Assembly (NCBI GenBank): GCA_030549335.1
Contig: CM060195.1
Location: forward strand, 6,293,001-6,357,000
Source: Pontederia crassipes
Taxonomy: Eukaryota; Streptophyta; Magnoliopsida; Commelinales; Pontederiaceae
Direction: 5' to 3'
DNA: 64,000 bases
Shown: positions 1-12,620 of the stretch, piece by piece
Layout of the letters: the number at the start of each line of letters is the position of its first letter
How positions within the stretch are numbered: the stretch's first letter is position 1
The notes under the pieces: model-generated
Told to the model about the DNA's origin: nothing
The model's input: only the letters and a program-made list of their open reading frames with translations
The model's database searches: none
Translations under genes and position numbers: made by a program

Positions 1-465
1 TAGTGTAGAGGATTTATAAACTTTAAAACTTCATTCGACATTTTTCTGCGCTCTCGATACACACTTTATGCGAGTCAGAATCCAATCTACCCCCTCCAGT
101 CGATGCTATGGTGGAAGCCATGCAAGAAGCAGTACCGATGATGTCGCGCTACAAAAAATTGTGCGGCGAGACGACTGATGACGAAAAGTACAAATTGTAT
201 TCCAAGGCTATGGGCGACTGATAAGAAATGCAAAATAAATAAAAGGAAAGATAAGAAAGCAAAGCTTTCACCCGGTGGTCATCATGGACGTACACCTCCT
301 TTCAAACTCTGACATTAACATATGGAGGGTAGCACTCATTTAAAGCATCACACGTCCACTAAGTTCATCTATAGAGAAAACTACACATGTAACATGATAG
401 AATATGCTTTGAGGGATGCTACGAACATCCTTACATGACATTATATTGATAAAAAAGAAGACTTT
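1..465. other. Left edge, no gene recognised
   Basis: No coding, RNA or repeat structure was recognised before the copia element begins at 466. The last five bases, ACTTT, are the left target-site duplication of that element. Confidence 0.5.
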
Positions 466-1500
466 TGTTGGATCAAAGTTTTAATGCCTTATATAATTAT
501 ATTTTGATGATATAAACCTCGGAAGATTAAATTTATATGTTGAAAAAGTTTAAATAAAATGGATAACTTTATGAACTAAACCTTAATTAAATAATTGACT
601 ATGGTCTTATTAGATTCTGGATGAATGATAATATCAAATTTTAGAGAATCTTGTTAGCTATCATCAGAATCCAAGAATATCTAATTTGGATAATTGTGCA
701 AAAAGCTATGCTTAAAATAGTGCAAGTCGGTCAACCTGCCGGTCGAAGCAAAGAAGGTCGATCGAGACAATACCGGTCGACCGAATGGAGATGTTGATCG
801 ACTGATCAATACTGAGCTTGCTCCGATCGACGTCGAGATGATACCAGTTGATGTATCAATCGATAGTTCGGTCAACCGATCAGCGCGGTAACTGAGCAAA
901 CCAACGCAACGGTCATATAGATCGGTCGACCGGTTCATTAATGTAGTCAACAGATCCCCGGCTGGAATGAACAATAACGACTAAGAACAAATTTTGGACG
1001 AATTTTTCACATGCTGAAACCTATAAAAGAAGTGTCAAATCCAAAAGCAAATACATCCATCCAAGTATTGAAGAAAAACTTAAATTTATCAAAAGAAGAT
1101 ATTTTCCTTCAAATTATCATTTTAAGTTTTCTTTTCTTTTTCTCTTTCACTCTTTTTGAGGTTGTCTTGTCTTTCAAAGTGGAGAAAATATGGTTGATGT
1201 AAAGGGCGTTCTTTGTTGCCCCCATTTGGAATTAAGAAAGAGTTTAGTGGAATCTCCGACGGTCTCGAGGTCGAGAAATTTGTCCAAGGTGTGGCCGAAC
1301 ATCGTCAACAACAATCTGTGCACTTTGTGTTTGCATTTTCTCTCTCTCCCTCTCATATTATGATTGTGTTTTAGTTTGATTTGCATTGATTTAAAAGGTT
1401 TAATGAATCGATTTTAAACTTCCGCGATGCATTTTGTGAAAATCGACATTTTCGACTTAAACACTAATTCACCCCTTCTTAGTGTCTTTGGGATCCTACA
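466..1500 (+). repeat. 5' LTR of the copia element
   Basis: 1,035 bp, TG...CA ends. It aligns along its length with 3792-4975 but is about 150 bp shorter. The missing stretch corresponds to roughly 4500-4640 of the right LTR, so this copy has a deletion. It contains several CGGTCGACCG-like palindromic segments around 720-960. Confidence 0.85.
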
Positions 1501-1517
1501 GTTGGTATTAGAGCGGA
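1501..1517 (+). other. Primer-binding site of the copia element
   Basis: Directly after the left LTR the sequence reads TTGGTATTAGAGCGG, one mismatch from the usual plant initiator-tRNA-Met primer-binding sequence TGGTATCAGAGC. Confidence 0.75.
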
Positions 1518-1616
1518 TTGTTCTTATTTTGATTTTTTAAAGATCAAATCATTTTAAGATTTAATTATTTTTATACTTAATTGTCTTGTTCTAAGATTTA
1601 ATCATCTTTAAGAGCC

Positions 1617-2467
1617 ATGACATCAAGTGAATTTAGTTTTTTCGAAGGTTAATCAATTGTTCGTCTCTATAATGCATTAAATTTTGCTTATTGGAAAATT
1701 AAGATTCAAGCATTCATATGTTCCATTGACATTGACATGTGGGACATTGTTGAAAAAACCTATTATTTATATGAAAAATTACCTTCAAATTATGATGAAA
1801 GACAAAAAAAATTCAAAATTAGATTGGAAAGCTAAATATATTTTCTATTGTGCTTTGAATTCAACGGAATTTAATCCGATTTCTAATTATGAAAGTGAAA
1901 ATGAGATTTGAAAGAAACTCATTACTACTTATGAAGGAACGGATAAAGTTAAAGAATCTAAATTAAATATTTTAAATCATCAATATGATTCTTTTAAAAT
2001 GCAAGAAAATGAATCCATAAATGATATGGTTGTACGATTTAATGATAGTGTGAATGGCTTAGCCTCCTTGAGTGAGCCAAGAATTAATCTCCCAAAAGTG
2101 AAAAAAATTTTCAGGTCTCTTTCCTCCAAATGGCATACAAAGAAGGCCGTAATTAAAGAAAATGATTTGAATAGTCTGAATTTCGATGATCTAATTGGAT
2201 CACTATTGACCTATGAGATCGGAATTCAAAAAGAAGAAGAAGAAGCAAATGCTTTAAAAAAAGAAGACATTATCATTGGCAAATAAAAAAGAAGAAGACT
2301 CAAGTGAAGAGGAAGTGGACGAAAAGATACTCGAATGCTACGCAAGAAAGCTTGACAAATATCTCATGTTGGTAAAATCTAAAAAAAAGAATGAAAAGCC
2401 AATAAGAAGATCATACAAACGTCACAAAGAAAAGACATCTCAAAAAGAGAAAAAGAAAAAGGTATGA
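1617..2467 (+). pseudogene. Copia-type gag polyprotein fragment, disrupted
   Basis: The reading starts MTSSEFSFFEG at 1617 and hits a stop codon at once. After that the reading frame shifts and is broken by further stops. Conserved gag segments remain visible: DMWDIVEK, then YEGTDKVKESKLNIL, NESINDMVVRF and LNFDDLIGSL (about 1735-2200), all typical of the UBN2/copia gag family. A lysine/glutamate-rich tail follows to about 2467. Gag forms the virus-like particle in the cytoplasm of an active element. Here several stops and shifts make a functional product unlikely. No pol reading frame follows. Confidence 0.75.
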
Positions 2468-3776
2468 AGAGTCAAGTGAAGATGAATCAAATGACTCATC
2501 GAGTTCCTCCATTGAAAATGTATACCTATGTCAAATGGTACATAATGATGAGGTAACTTCTAACTCTTCAAATTCAAATAATGACTCATCAAGCTTTTCT
2601 GAAGAAGATATTTCAATTGATGTACACAAAAAATTTTTCTCTCTTATAAAAAGATATTTTTCACTTAAAGAAAAAAATAAAAAAATTACTACATGAGATT
2701 AAAAAATTGAAAAAAGAAAAGAACACATATTGTGTGGAAAATGAAAATCTGAAAAATGAAATTGATTCTTTGAAAATTACACATGGATGTGAAATTAGCA
2801 TGCTCTTTAGAAAAAGTAAAGAAAGAAAATGCCTCTTTAAAAGATATACAAAATAAATTCATATCTCATGTAACGAAAAATAATCTTAAAAATCATTTTG
2901 GACATAAAAACTCTTATTAAAAACCAAATCATTCCTATGATAGAAAATCACATATTATATATTTTGCATGAGGATTTCATGGCCATTATGCTTATCAATT
3001 CAAAGTAGGAAAAATATTTCAAGGCATGATTTGGGTTTCGAAAGGAATAATGTTTAACAAAATAGGACCCAAAAAAATTTGGGTACCAAAGGTTACATAA
3101 TTGTTTTTGTAGGTGTGCTTCAGATGCAAGGCAAATGACATGTGAAATTGGAGATGTGAAGGCACAAATGTTATGGTGAAAGTATCATCTATTTTTTTAT
3201 TTTACTCAAAAAATTTAAAATTACTATTTCTTTGAAAAGAGGAAACATATAAATAAAAATTGGTAATAGTGATAGGAGGAGCATATTAAACTTTATTTTG
3301 ATATATCATGGATATCATTGATGTATCAATGTTTTATGCAATATTTTGATCCTTAATATATTTTTTGGCTTTCATCAAATTTTCTCCATTTTACCATTAT
3401 AAAATAGTCTTAAATTTAGGGGGAGTTATTTTTTACATACTAACTCTTTATGATGCAATATTTTATATATTTATTATATGACAAAAAGGAAAGAATAATT
3501 TTTTTAAAGACAACATGATTAAGGGGGAGTTACATATGGTTTCTTATATGCTTCATATACAAATTATTCTTTTTTATGAAACAAAAAGGAGAGAAATATA
3601 TGAGAAATATAATCTGAATATCATTTTATATGAAAAGTTCCTTACAATTAATACTTATGTGAATATCTATCATTGTAAGAAAAACTAACTGTTAGGGTGA
3701 GTAAAATTGATTTTACAAAATTTTACAATTTTTTTCGCAACTCATATATTTTTCATATTTATCGATTTATCTTCAC
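2468..3776 (+). other. Non-coding interior of the copia element
   Basis: AT-rich and purine-rich. A weak zinc-knuckle-like piece lies near 2960-3000 and KIWVPK is encoded near 3070-3090. After that there is only non-coding DNA, including two separate GGGGGAGTT-type purine runs (3418-3428 and 3522-3532). Confidence 0.55.
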
Positions 3777-3791
3777 AAAAAAGGGAGAGAA
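3777..3791 (+). other. Polypurine tract of the copia element
   Basis: AAAAAAGGGAGAGAA lies immediately before the TGTTGG start of the right LTR. It is the standard primer site for plus-strand synthesis. Confidence 0.75.
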
Positions 3792-4975
3792 TGTTGGATC
3801 AAAATTTTAAATCCTTATATTATTATATTTTGATGATACAAATCTTGAAAGCTTAAAGTTATATGTTGAAAAAGTTTAAATAAAATGGATAACTTTATGC
3901 ACTAAACTTTGATTAAATAATTGACTATAGTCTTATTAAATTCTAAATGAATGATGAATATCAAAGTTTTAGAGAATCATATTACCTATCCTTAGAATTC
4001 AAGAATATTTAAATTGAATAACTTTGCAAAAAGTTATGCTCAAAATAGTGCAAATCGATCAATCTACTGGTCGAAGCAAAGAAGGCCGATCGAGACAATA
4101 ACGATAGACCAAATGGAGATGTCGGTCAACTAATCATTACTGAGCCTGCCCCGGTCGATGTTGAGATGATACCGGTCGATGTATCGATCGATAATTCAGT
4201 CGACCGACTAGCTGCAGTAATTGAGTAAATCAGCGCAACGGTCATATAGACCGGTCGATTGGTCCATTAATGCAGTCGATCGGTCCCCGACTGAAATGAA
4301 CAGTAACGACTAATTTCAAATGAGAAAATAGTGAAACAAATTCTGGATGAATTTTTCATACGCTGAAGCCTATCAAGGAGTGTCAAAACTAGAAACAAAG
4401 GCATCCATCCAAGTATTGAAGAAAAATTTCAAGTTATCAAAAGAAGAACTTTTCCTTGAAATTATCATTTTAAGTTTTGTTTTTTTTCTCTCTTCCACTC
4501 TTGTGAGAATTTTGTTGTAAAAGAGAGAAATCATTTTCAGAAAGATTGTGAGAGCTCTTGTGTGAAAGAGGTTCCATATCTTATCTCTTGAGTGAGAGAA
4601 AAAAATTAGCTTCATAGGAGGAGAGATTGCCTTGTCTCTCGAAGTAGAGAAAAGTGATTGATGTAAAAGACGTTCTTCCTTGCCCTATTTGAAATTAAGG
4701 AAGAGTTTATTAGAATCTCTAACGATCTCGAGGTCGAAAAGTCTGAATGGGGACGTAGGCCAATGTGTGGCCGAACCTCGTCAACAATCACTCGTGCATT
4801 TTTTGTTTGCAATATCTCTCTCTCCCTCTCATATTATGATTATGATTTAGTTTGATTTGCATTAAATTAAAAGGTTTAATGAATCGATTTTAAACTTCCA
4901 CGACGCATTTTGTGAAATCGACATTTTCAGATTAAACACTAATTCACGCCCTCTTGGTGCCTTTGGGATCCTACA
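3792..4975 (+). repeat. 3' LTR of the copia element
   Basis: 1,184 bp, TGTTGGATC...GGATCCTACA. This is the longer and probably more complete of the two LTR copies. It is followed by the ACTTT target duplication. Confidence 0.85.
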
Positions 4976-4980
4976 ACTTT

Positions 4981-6041
4981 GATAACTCAACATAAAATAA
5001 TAGCAAAAGACTAATCATCATATAAGAGAGATTAATATGCGAAAGACTAATAAAAGAACATCCTATGAGTCTTGAGTGGCCCAACTAATACATAAATCTA
5101 ACATCATGAAAAAAACAAACCTATAGCATGAAACCAAAGGACTCCTGACATCTATGTTCAGCCACCACGAGCTCGATCGGCCACCATTGGCCACCTGCAT
5201 CATTCAGACCTGGGCCTGCATGTATGAAAATGCAAGGAAGATAAACCTCCCTATGAGTTTTGCAACTGAGTATGAAATTAAAGTAAAGAAAACATAAAAT
5301 CATGATACTAGACAAGAATCATAAGGACATCATCATCGTAAGGAGGAATAGGCATGATCATAACACGAGTAAGAGTAATCACGTAAAGTAGCATATGAAT
5401 GAAAATTAATTAATCATAGATGAATCATCGTAAAAGTGGCAAAAGCTGATCATAATAAGAAAAGTATCGCCATCTTCTTTATCATTTTATTATTCATCTT
5501 TGAATAATCATGAGGTATGATTCAACCCAAAAGGAGGGAAGGAATGCATCATTCTAATATCATTATCATAATTGGCAAAGCCAACTTATAACTAACCGTA
5601 GTCAGCCCATAACTGTAGTTAGTCCATAACTGACCATCGTCAGTCCATCATCATAAGAGCTCTCCATTTAGTAATTTACGTCTTTTATCTTGTAACTTTT
5701 AGTTAGTCTTTAATAGAACAGAATAATTAGGACTTGATCATCATATGGGAGAAAACCAAAGATCAAGAGACCATAAATCAAAGAGTCCTAATTGAACATC
5801 ATTATTATAATAGCATTGATTCAAATTAAGGATACAAGATAGGATCATGAAGAGGAAATCAAAAGCATAAACAACACAATCATCATTGTAACTTGGATCA
5901 AGATTAAGCATATAAATCAAGGGTCAAAGAATCATAAAATTCAACATCATAATGTCGAAACCCCGATCTATTATGAGAAAGTCAGGCCAAGTTCATAGGG
6001 CGTCTTCTCGAGAACCTCGGGCCGAGTTTAGTTCATGCCTG
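4981..6041. other. Intergenic, probable old LTR-type DNA
   Basis: No protein signal. It contains short internally repeated words (CATCATAAGAG, CATCATCGTAAG) of the kind seen in decayed LTRs, but no boundaries could be fixed. Confidence 0.3.
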
Positions 6042-6399
6042 GGCCGGGCTCGGGACTTCTGCAGATCGGGCGAACGTCACGCCCGATCGCGTCATCAAGA
6101 TATAGTCCGAGCGGGGTCGTCATCAACCCGGGATGGGGTCATGTCGTTGCAGAGCTCGAAGGTCCTCGGCAATGGTAGGTCTGGGCCGAGATGAACTCGA
6201 TCCGGGCAAGATACTACTTGGGCCGGGCTCGAGACTTTTGCAGATCAGGCGAACGTCACGCTTGATCGCATCATCAAGATATAGCCCGGGCGGGATCATC
6301 ATCAACTCGGGATGGGTTCATGCCGTTGCATAGCTCGGAGGTCCTCGACAATGGTGGGTTCGGGCCGAGGTGAACTCGACCTGGGCAGGACACTACCTG
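6042..6399. repeat. GC-rich tandem duplication, 179-bp period
   Basis: A unit beginning GGCCGGGCTCG at 6042 is repeated at 6221. Shared blocks include GCGAACGTCACGC, GCATCATCAAGATATAG, TTGCANAGCTCG and GGTCCTCG. The two copies differ by scattered transitions. The block is far more GC-rich than its surroundings. Short open frames here are on both strands and change with the repeat, so I do not call a gene. Confidence 0.8.
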
Positions 6400-7412
6400 A
6401 GCCGAGTTATATTGAACTCGAGCCGGGTTATATTACGTGAAACATTGCGTGAAGGCACAAGGAGTTTTTCTTTCATCTCTTTGGTGATTGCCGACATCAT
6501 GCATCATCATATGACATTGGACTATGACTAGGGATTAACGAGCACTACTATCAATATGCTTCAAACCTAAAATCAAGATTTTATGACGAATTTAGCATAA
6601 TTTCATACCTTGCAAGTTTCTATCCATAAACTATCACAATATTCTTTCTCTTCCTCCGATCGTTCCTCTCAGTCCAGGCGCATGGTTGTTACTCTCTTGT
6701 CGGGTAGCAACGAATCAGGGATGATAGAGCAAAAGGGACACACAAAACAGGAGAGAAACTAGGGCCAACATGCAAGAAATTTTGGAACAATTGGAGGTTG
6801 TTTTGACCAAATATTTATAGGGGATAAAACTGAATTTGAGTTGTGAACAAATCTTGTTTCTTTCCTATCTTCATATTTGTTTCTAGTTTTATCTTTTTCC
6901 CCTATTCGGTTTAAATAAAAATCATGGGCTTTACAACACATGTTTAAATTCTCAAAGAGATAGTAAGATATATAGTAACATATCACTGACGTTGTAATAT
7001 GATATATTATTATTTGTTATGAATTTTGACATTGATGGGTGTAATTATTGAAAATAAATTTTAATATAAATAAATTGAAAATATTTGATGGAATAGGAAG
7101 ATATTATATTATATTACAATTAAAATAAATTGATAATAAATTATTAATGTAATGGAATTATTTAATGATATAAAAAAGGAATAGGAAGAAACTATATGAT
7201 ATTAAAGTAAAAAATAAATTCATCATTGATTGAAATATGGAAATGACTGGATAGAGACTTTATGTCATTTAATGTGGAGATTGGGGTGAAATTATTAGAT
7301 TTAAAAAATCATAAATTGAAGATAAAATTTTAAAAATTAGAAAAATGATAAATAGGCATGGTGGAAAGAGCAGCAATCTAACATATCTACAGAATTGTCA
7401 TGAATCCTTGGA

Positions 7413-7418
<6 letters not shown>
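6400..7418. other. Intergenic, possible minus-strand LTR
   Basis: On the minus strand a TATA-like CCTATAAATATTTGG (about 6808-6825) precedes a GC-richer stretch, which resembles an LTR promoter layout. No matching partner repeat is present. AT-rich and featureless after 6900. Confidence 0.25.

Positions 7419-7466
<48 letters not shown>
7419..7466. repeat. (AT)n microsatellite
   Basis: An uninterrupted TA/AT dinucleotide run of nearly 50 bp. Confidence 0.95.
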
Positions 7467-7468
<2 letters not shown>

Positions 7469-7549
7469 GTGCACCACCTCAAAAGCCAATGAAAATATAA
7501 ATGTGCTAAAGTATATAAAATTGCTTTGTGCTTAAAAAAAGTGAAGTCA

Positions 7550-8252
7550 TGTGTTGAAATCAATGAAATATATTTTCTTGCTAAATTTGTGTAATATATC
7601 AAAAGTTGAAAAAAAAGTGAAATGATTTAGAAATGTTGACTAAAAATGTTGTGGCCATGGTTAGTGAGAACCATTTTTATCCTCTAGTATTTTACATTAG
7701 CAAAAGTGTGCAATGTTGAGTACTTAAATGTCAGTTTAAACTTATTATTATTTGTAATGGAAATCCTTCCTTATTATAATAAAATTCCGGTCTCAAGGTT
7801 CAAAAGGTAACAACAAGTCGATTAATAATTAGTTCTCTAAGAAGTGAATTTAGTGCAAATGTTAATTGAGGATGAGTTGAAAACTTTTAATGTCTTATCA
7901 TAATTCAGTATATGTTATTGATGTATTCCACCTATATGAATGTAGAAGTGTTGTTGTTTCATTCAAGAAATTTAGAAGTTTATTCTTATAAATATTCATG
8001 AAACTAGAATGTACACATGACTATAATAGTGCTAGTTATTATATATAGTCTCTTATTCAAAATATTGAGCATAATTATATATGTGACATTTTTAGTTTAG
8101 ACACTAAGAGTAATGGTTCAAATCTAATAAATATCATTTACTTATTTGAAATTTAAAATGTTTACACTAATGAAATGTTCAAATCTAACTATATTTTTCA
8201 CTATGCATGATTACACAACTTAATATTTTAAATTTACAACCTTGTGGGGGAT
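7550..8252 (+). pseudogene. Decayed 3' end of a copia pol (RNase H tail)
   Basis: Around 7610-7680 the + strand encodes MLTKNVVAMVSENH, which resembles the conserved ADMLTK tail of copia RNase H. Just upstream, KHVEINEIYFLAKFV resembles the KHIDIRYHFIREKV block. Stops interrupt the frame. The remaining DNA up to 8252 is non-coding and ends in the purine tract GTGGGGGATTG directly before an LTR start. Only the last part of an otherwise lost element is left. Confidence 0.5.
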
Positions 8253-8993
8253 TGTTGGAATTTAAAGGTTTGAAATTTCAGATATTACTTTGTAAACATT
8301 GAAAATATTTTCATATTAGTTAGTTCAGTATGAAAGATAGCCTCGCATAAGTACTATAATATTGAATGAAAAGACATGTTGAGATGTATTATAAATGAAA
8401 TGATGCCGTGGATGAATTATTTCATTAATGAAAGGATGTTCAAATTATATCACTTTATAAGTAAAGAGATGTGTTCACATTTGAATAGTTGTGTTCACAT
8501 TTCAAGAGGTATGTTCACACTTAAGTAGATGTATTCCTTGGTCATAAGATGTGTCCCTTAATATGCATTCACATGCGAATAGATGTGTCATTTCGTCATA
8601 AGATGTGTTCTTATATGAAAAGAAATTAAGTGAACTATTTCATTAATAGGTGTCTTTTAAATGAAAAGATAATAGTTCATCAAACATCCTTTCAAGTCTA
8701 TAAATATGCTTCCCCTTTATGCATTTTCAAGTAATCAAAAGTGACAAGAAATGCATTGAAATGAACTTGTGATGAGTATGTACAACACATGAAAATGAAT
8801 TTAAGTTATTTCAAATTACTAGAATAAGAGACTGAACGTTGCTAGTTGACAAACTGACTTTCTTATATCCTAAAAGTATTATTATTGTAAACTCAATAGC
8901 AAACTTCATGTGAGGACAATAACTCTCTAAAAATAGTGATTCGTCGTGTCGATCTTTATTTCATTTCTTTTCATTTACCCACTATTACCAACA
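8253..8993 (+). repeat. Copia 3' LTR (solo in this window)
   Basis: It starts TGTTGGAATTT right after a polypurine tract and ends ATTACCAACA, giving 6-bp inverted ends TGTTGG/CCAACA. It contains an internal run of imperfect repeats of AGATGTGTTCACAT-like words (8465-8610). The 5' LTR is not in the window. Confidence 0.65.
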
Positions 8994-9036
8994 AAACATA
9001 ACCTAAATCTCTATTTCCAATTTACACAAGAAAATA

Positions 9037-10250
9037 TGTAACACCCTGAATTTAAAAAAAATTAAAATTTATTTTCATAATTAAACTAATTCAAAAAGTA
9101 AAGGTAAAGAAGAAAAAGATGAGTTCAAATTGGAATAGGAACTAGGATTGAATGATGATTAGAAATTCAATTTTAAATTTGAATCTAATTATGAGATTAA
9201 TTTCTTAGGGACTCCCAACGAGAGTTAAAAATAAGTATTTTAAGTTCAAACTATTCCGAAGTAAAATAATGTTATTTATTTTATTTTGAACATTAAAAGA
9301 TAAGAATAATATTATTTATTTAATTCTAAAAATTTAAGAATAGTTATGTTTGGCGGAGATGTAATAAAAAAAGATAATTACAAGAGAATTATGGATCAAG
9401 TTTGAAGTAAGATTGAATTTAAGACTCGAGACTTAACTAAGAATGTAGAAGTTAAAATATTTAGGAAATAAAATAATAAATTATTATTTAAATTCATAAA
9501 TTAAAAACAGTGATATGAATTAATTATTTAATTCTAAAAATTCTTGTAGGTATGATTGAACTTTGAGGCCTTTTCCTATGAATAAGACTCAAGGGGCTTC
9601 TCTCCTCTCATCTCTATCCTCCTTCCATGTCTGAATTTTTTCACACCTTTGTGCCCTCGTTTCTCCACCTTCAGTATGCATGTGCGACTGTTTTGATTGG
9701 CCTTTTTTTCGTAGCTCTACCCACTATCAAAGGATTGGACGCCTTGTCTCCTCAGAAAACACGCGCAAAAATTGGAGTTGAAATAGTTTTGTTTGATTAA
9801 GGTACATATAGATTTCATTTTGGATGCGATTTCTCAATGCAATAATAAAGTTAAAGAAATGTTAAAATATATTTTATGTTAAGATTAAAATATATTTTAT
9901 GTTCTCATATAAAAATGAATAAGTTCCATAAGATAGTTCTTCAAATAATGTATTTTGTTACCCAAAATCTCGATCAAAATATATGAAAAGTCATCTTACT
10001 TCAGCTTTGCCAGGACCCAACCCTTAGTTGCTCAAACCCCAGCCTGGGTTTGACGATGTTTACGTGATACATTTGTGGTAACATTGAACCCGACCCGGGT
10101 TTGGTGTGACAGGATTTTTGGAAAACCTTATGGGGTTTTGAATTAGAACATGAACTGGACGTTTTAGGTTTTGACCCAGCATGAATTCTGATGTAGAGTA
10201 GGAAAAGTTTCGAGCGTTTCATTTGACGTTCGACCATGGGCTTGTTGTAA
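9037..10250 (+). repeat. Possible gypsy-type LTR fragment
   Basis: TGTAACACCCTGAATTT at 9037 is a frequent start of plant Ty3/gypsy LTRs. A CT-rich leader-like stretch (9595-9680) follows, as in such LTRs. The other end was not found, so the right limit is arbitrary. Confidence 0.35.
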
Positions 10251-11269
10251 CCCGGCCGGATTTCCCAAGTTAGGAATGTTAAAAGGTTGTTGAGACAAAC
10301 TCGAACCGAGGCTCATTTGGATATGGCCTGAGTTTCGCGGCCACCCAACCTGAGTTTTATCCCATCCGGCTCGAGTTTTGATGATTATTAATGAAGTATT
10401 ATTTTATAATTTGTTCTTTTGTTAAATGACCTTTTTACCCTTATCACTAATTGATATGGACTTAGAAGTTTCCATAAATGCAACCAATGATAAGAAGGAT
10501 GTTCCAATAAAGTCAGTTGATCAAGATAGTGTTGTGGATCTCAAAGATAAAGAAACTAAAGATAACTATGAATTATTACAATTTACAAATGGTCTAATTA
10601 CAATATCGATAGAAAACTATTTCAGGCTACAATAGAAAATCATTTACATGTGGGCCTACGACAATGGAAAAGATCAAACTTCTCAACGTGTTATAGATTG
10701 GGCCGCATGAAGAGTCAACTTAATTTGGAAAAAATAAATCATTACTTAAAAATATTTATTTAGAAATTTTGAAATTAATTGGATGTGGAATAAAGGGTTG
10801 TAACAAAAATTTAGTTGGTTATTTTAGGAAGTTGGTTAGGTTACTTGCAAGCTAAGCAACCCAAATTCTAGTTTAGATACTAGTACTTATTCTTATTTGA
10901 CACATCATTGAATCTATTGAATTTCTAGCTTAATTTCTTGTGATATAAGGAAACTCTTGCAACTCATTCTTTGTGAATTTTCGTTATCAATTACAAGGTA
11001 ATCTTGTGATTAAATTCATTAATTTATAATATTGATTGTTTAATTCATTGGTAATGTTGAGGTTAATATTTCGCTTTGTTTTGGTTTTGTTCTTATATAT
11101 TGGTAATGTTCAACTTGATTATTATATATTATTATGACCACTCAAATCGTTCTTGAGTATTGTAGCAGCGATCCTTTAAGTAGGCAAGAAAATAAAAATT
11201 ATAACACAGGGGTTTATCATGTGCATTGATTGTCAAAGTGAAAAAAGTTTCGGACCTATAATGCTCTAA
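10251..11269. other. Intergenic, short open frame of unknown meaning
   Basis: A 69-codon frame at 10426-10635 (+) starts MTFLPLSLIDMDLEV. It has no recognisable family and AT-rich codon use like its surroundings. It may be a fragment of retroelement leader or nothing at all. Confidence 0.2.
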
Positions 11270-12620
11270 AGTTTTGGGTTTGAGGTGCTATGATGATAAT
11301 TAAATGCTAGCAAGTAATAAAGTATAACGAATATAAGTTGTCGATCCCATGAGAAATTAACTTACTTAATTAAACTAATTTCATAAACTAATAAGAGACA
11401 ACATGATTTGGACAAAAGAGTTGCAAAAAAATAAAACAAAAAAATGAAATACTAAAACTAAACTAAACTATTGATGTCTAGGGTCCTTAGAATGGGTTAA
11501 AATAATTAAGAACAAACTTATTTCACTTCTGTAGCAATTGATTTAATCGAAAGATGCTCATGTTCAACTTTTAGATGAATTAAGAATACCTAAAGAATGA
11601 TCTCCCTAATAAGATTAGAATACTCTACCCAGCTCTACTACCAATCTTATTCATATTAGAATGCTTTAAGTTGTGATTATTATGCTATCAAATCGTTCAC
11701 CGGAGTTAATTTGGCATATTACACAATCTAATACTCCACCCCAGTATTATTGGATTACGACATGAATTACTTTAACAAAAAATATGAATTAAAAGATTGA
11801 TTACACTAATCAGTTAATAATCAACTAATAATTCAATTAAAACTAATGATTAAATGGAACAATCACGTACTTAAAAGCTAAACAAAGTATAATCAATATT
11901 AAAGAAAAACTCACAAGTTGTCTTAACAATTATACTTTTGCAAAAATAAACTAACTGAAAAACTAAACTAAATTGTCCATATTACAATAATTAAAAAGAT
12001 AGAACTTTTAAGCATTGATTCATCCCAACATAAAAAAAATTGGAAGTACTAACGAACGATAAATCGCTGCACGATCCTTGTCAAATATCACCGTGCAAAA
12101 AACTTCTTGGTCATTCTTCAATATGCTCCCACATTTTTATCTTCAAATCACAAGTTGCAAGACCTCACATCCTCTCCCCAGGTGGTCAGTGTCCTTTATT
12201 TATAGTGATTTGAGTTTCCATAAGAAATAAAAACTTTTTTCTATCTAAAATAAGAAAAAATCATAGTAGTCTAAAATTGTAGCCTTGTCAAACTCTGAAT
12301 TATGATACATAATATGTTTTCAAATCATCCTAGAATCATATAATATGAATAAAATTATGCATTTTAAATTCTTCCAACCAATCTCGAAACTAGAGTCCAT
12401 CATAGCATGTGATAGAGTTTTCATGATCTAAACAATGTCTAGATCAGATAAAAAAATGAGTTTTCATGGCCCGTGACAGACGTTTCAGGGCCCTGAATGT
12501 TGAAATTAAGGTAATTTTTATTTTTGTAAATTTAAAGCCATAGAATGATGCATGTGATAAGAAAATAAATCTAAATAAGATTAAATGCATGTCTAATAAT
12601 ATGTTGGATTTTGTATCAAA
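11270..12620 (-). repeat. LTR of a Tat/Ogre-like gypsy remnant
   Basis: Read on the minus strand, TGCTTGAGGACAAGCAAAT (ending near 12634) and a purine run precede TGATACAAAATCC at about 12620. This is a familiar junction between interior and 3' LTR in large plant gypsy elements. The LTR contains TATA-like CTATAAATAAAGG (about 12190-12205) and ends near GGGATCGACAACTTATA (about 11335). No pol frame is attached. Confidence 0.45.

Larger units (their letters stand above)
466..4975 (+). mobile_element. Copia-type LTR retrotransposon, gag only, pol missing
   Basis: Two direct terminal repeats (466-1500 and 3792-4975) start TGTTGGATC and end GGATCCTACA. They are flanked by a perfect 5-bp target duplication, ACTTT, at 461-465 and 4976-4980. 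A primer-binding site follows the left repeat and a purine tract precedes the right one. The 2.3-kb interior encodes a decayed copia-type gag and a short stretch reading KIWVPK, typical of the linker after the gag zinc knuckle, but no protease, integrase, reverse transcriptase or RNase H. It is therefore a pol-deleted derivative that would depend on another element for mobility. The intact duplication shows this insertion is not a chance pair of solo LTRs. Confidence 0.88.

Noticed and set aside
7387..7602. 71-codon minus-strand frame across the (AT)n run
   Set aside because: Its central part is an Ile/Tyr repeat from the microsatellite; the rest shows no similarity to a family.
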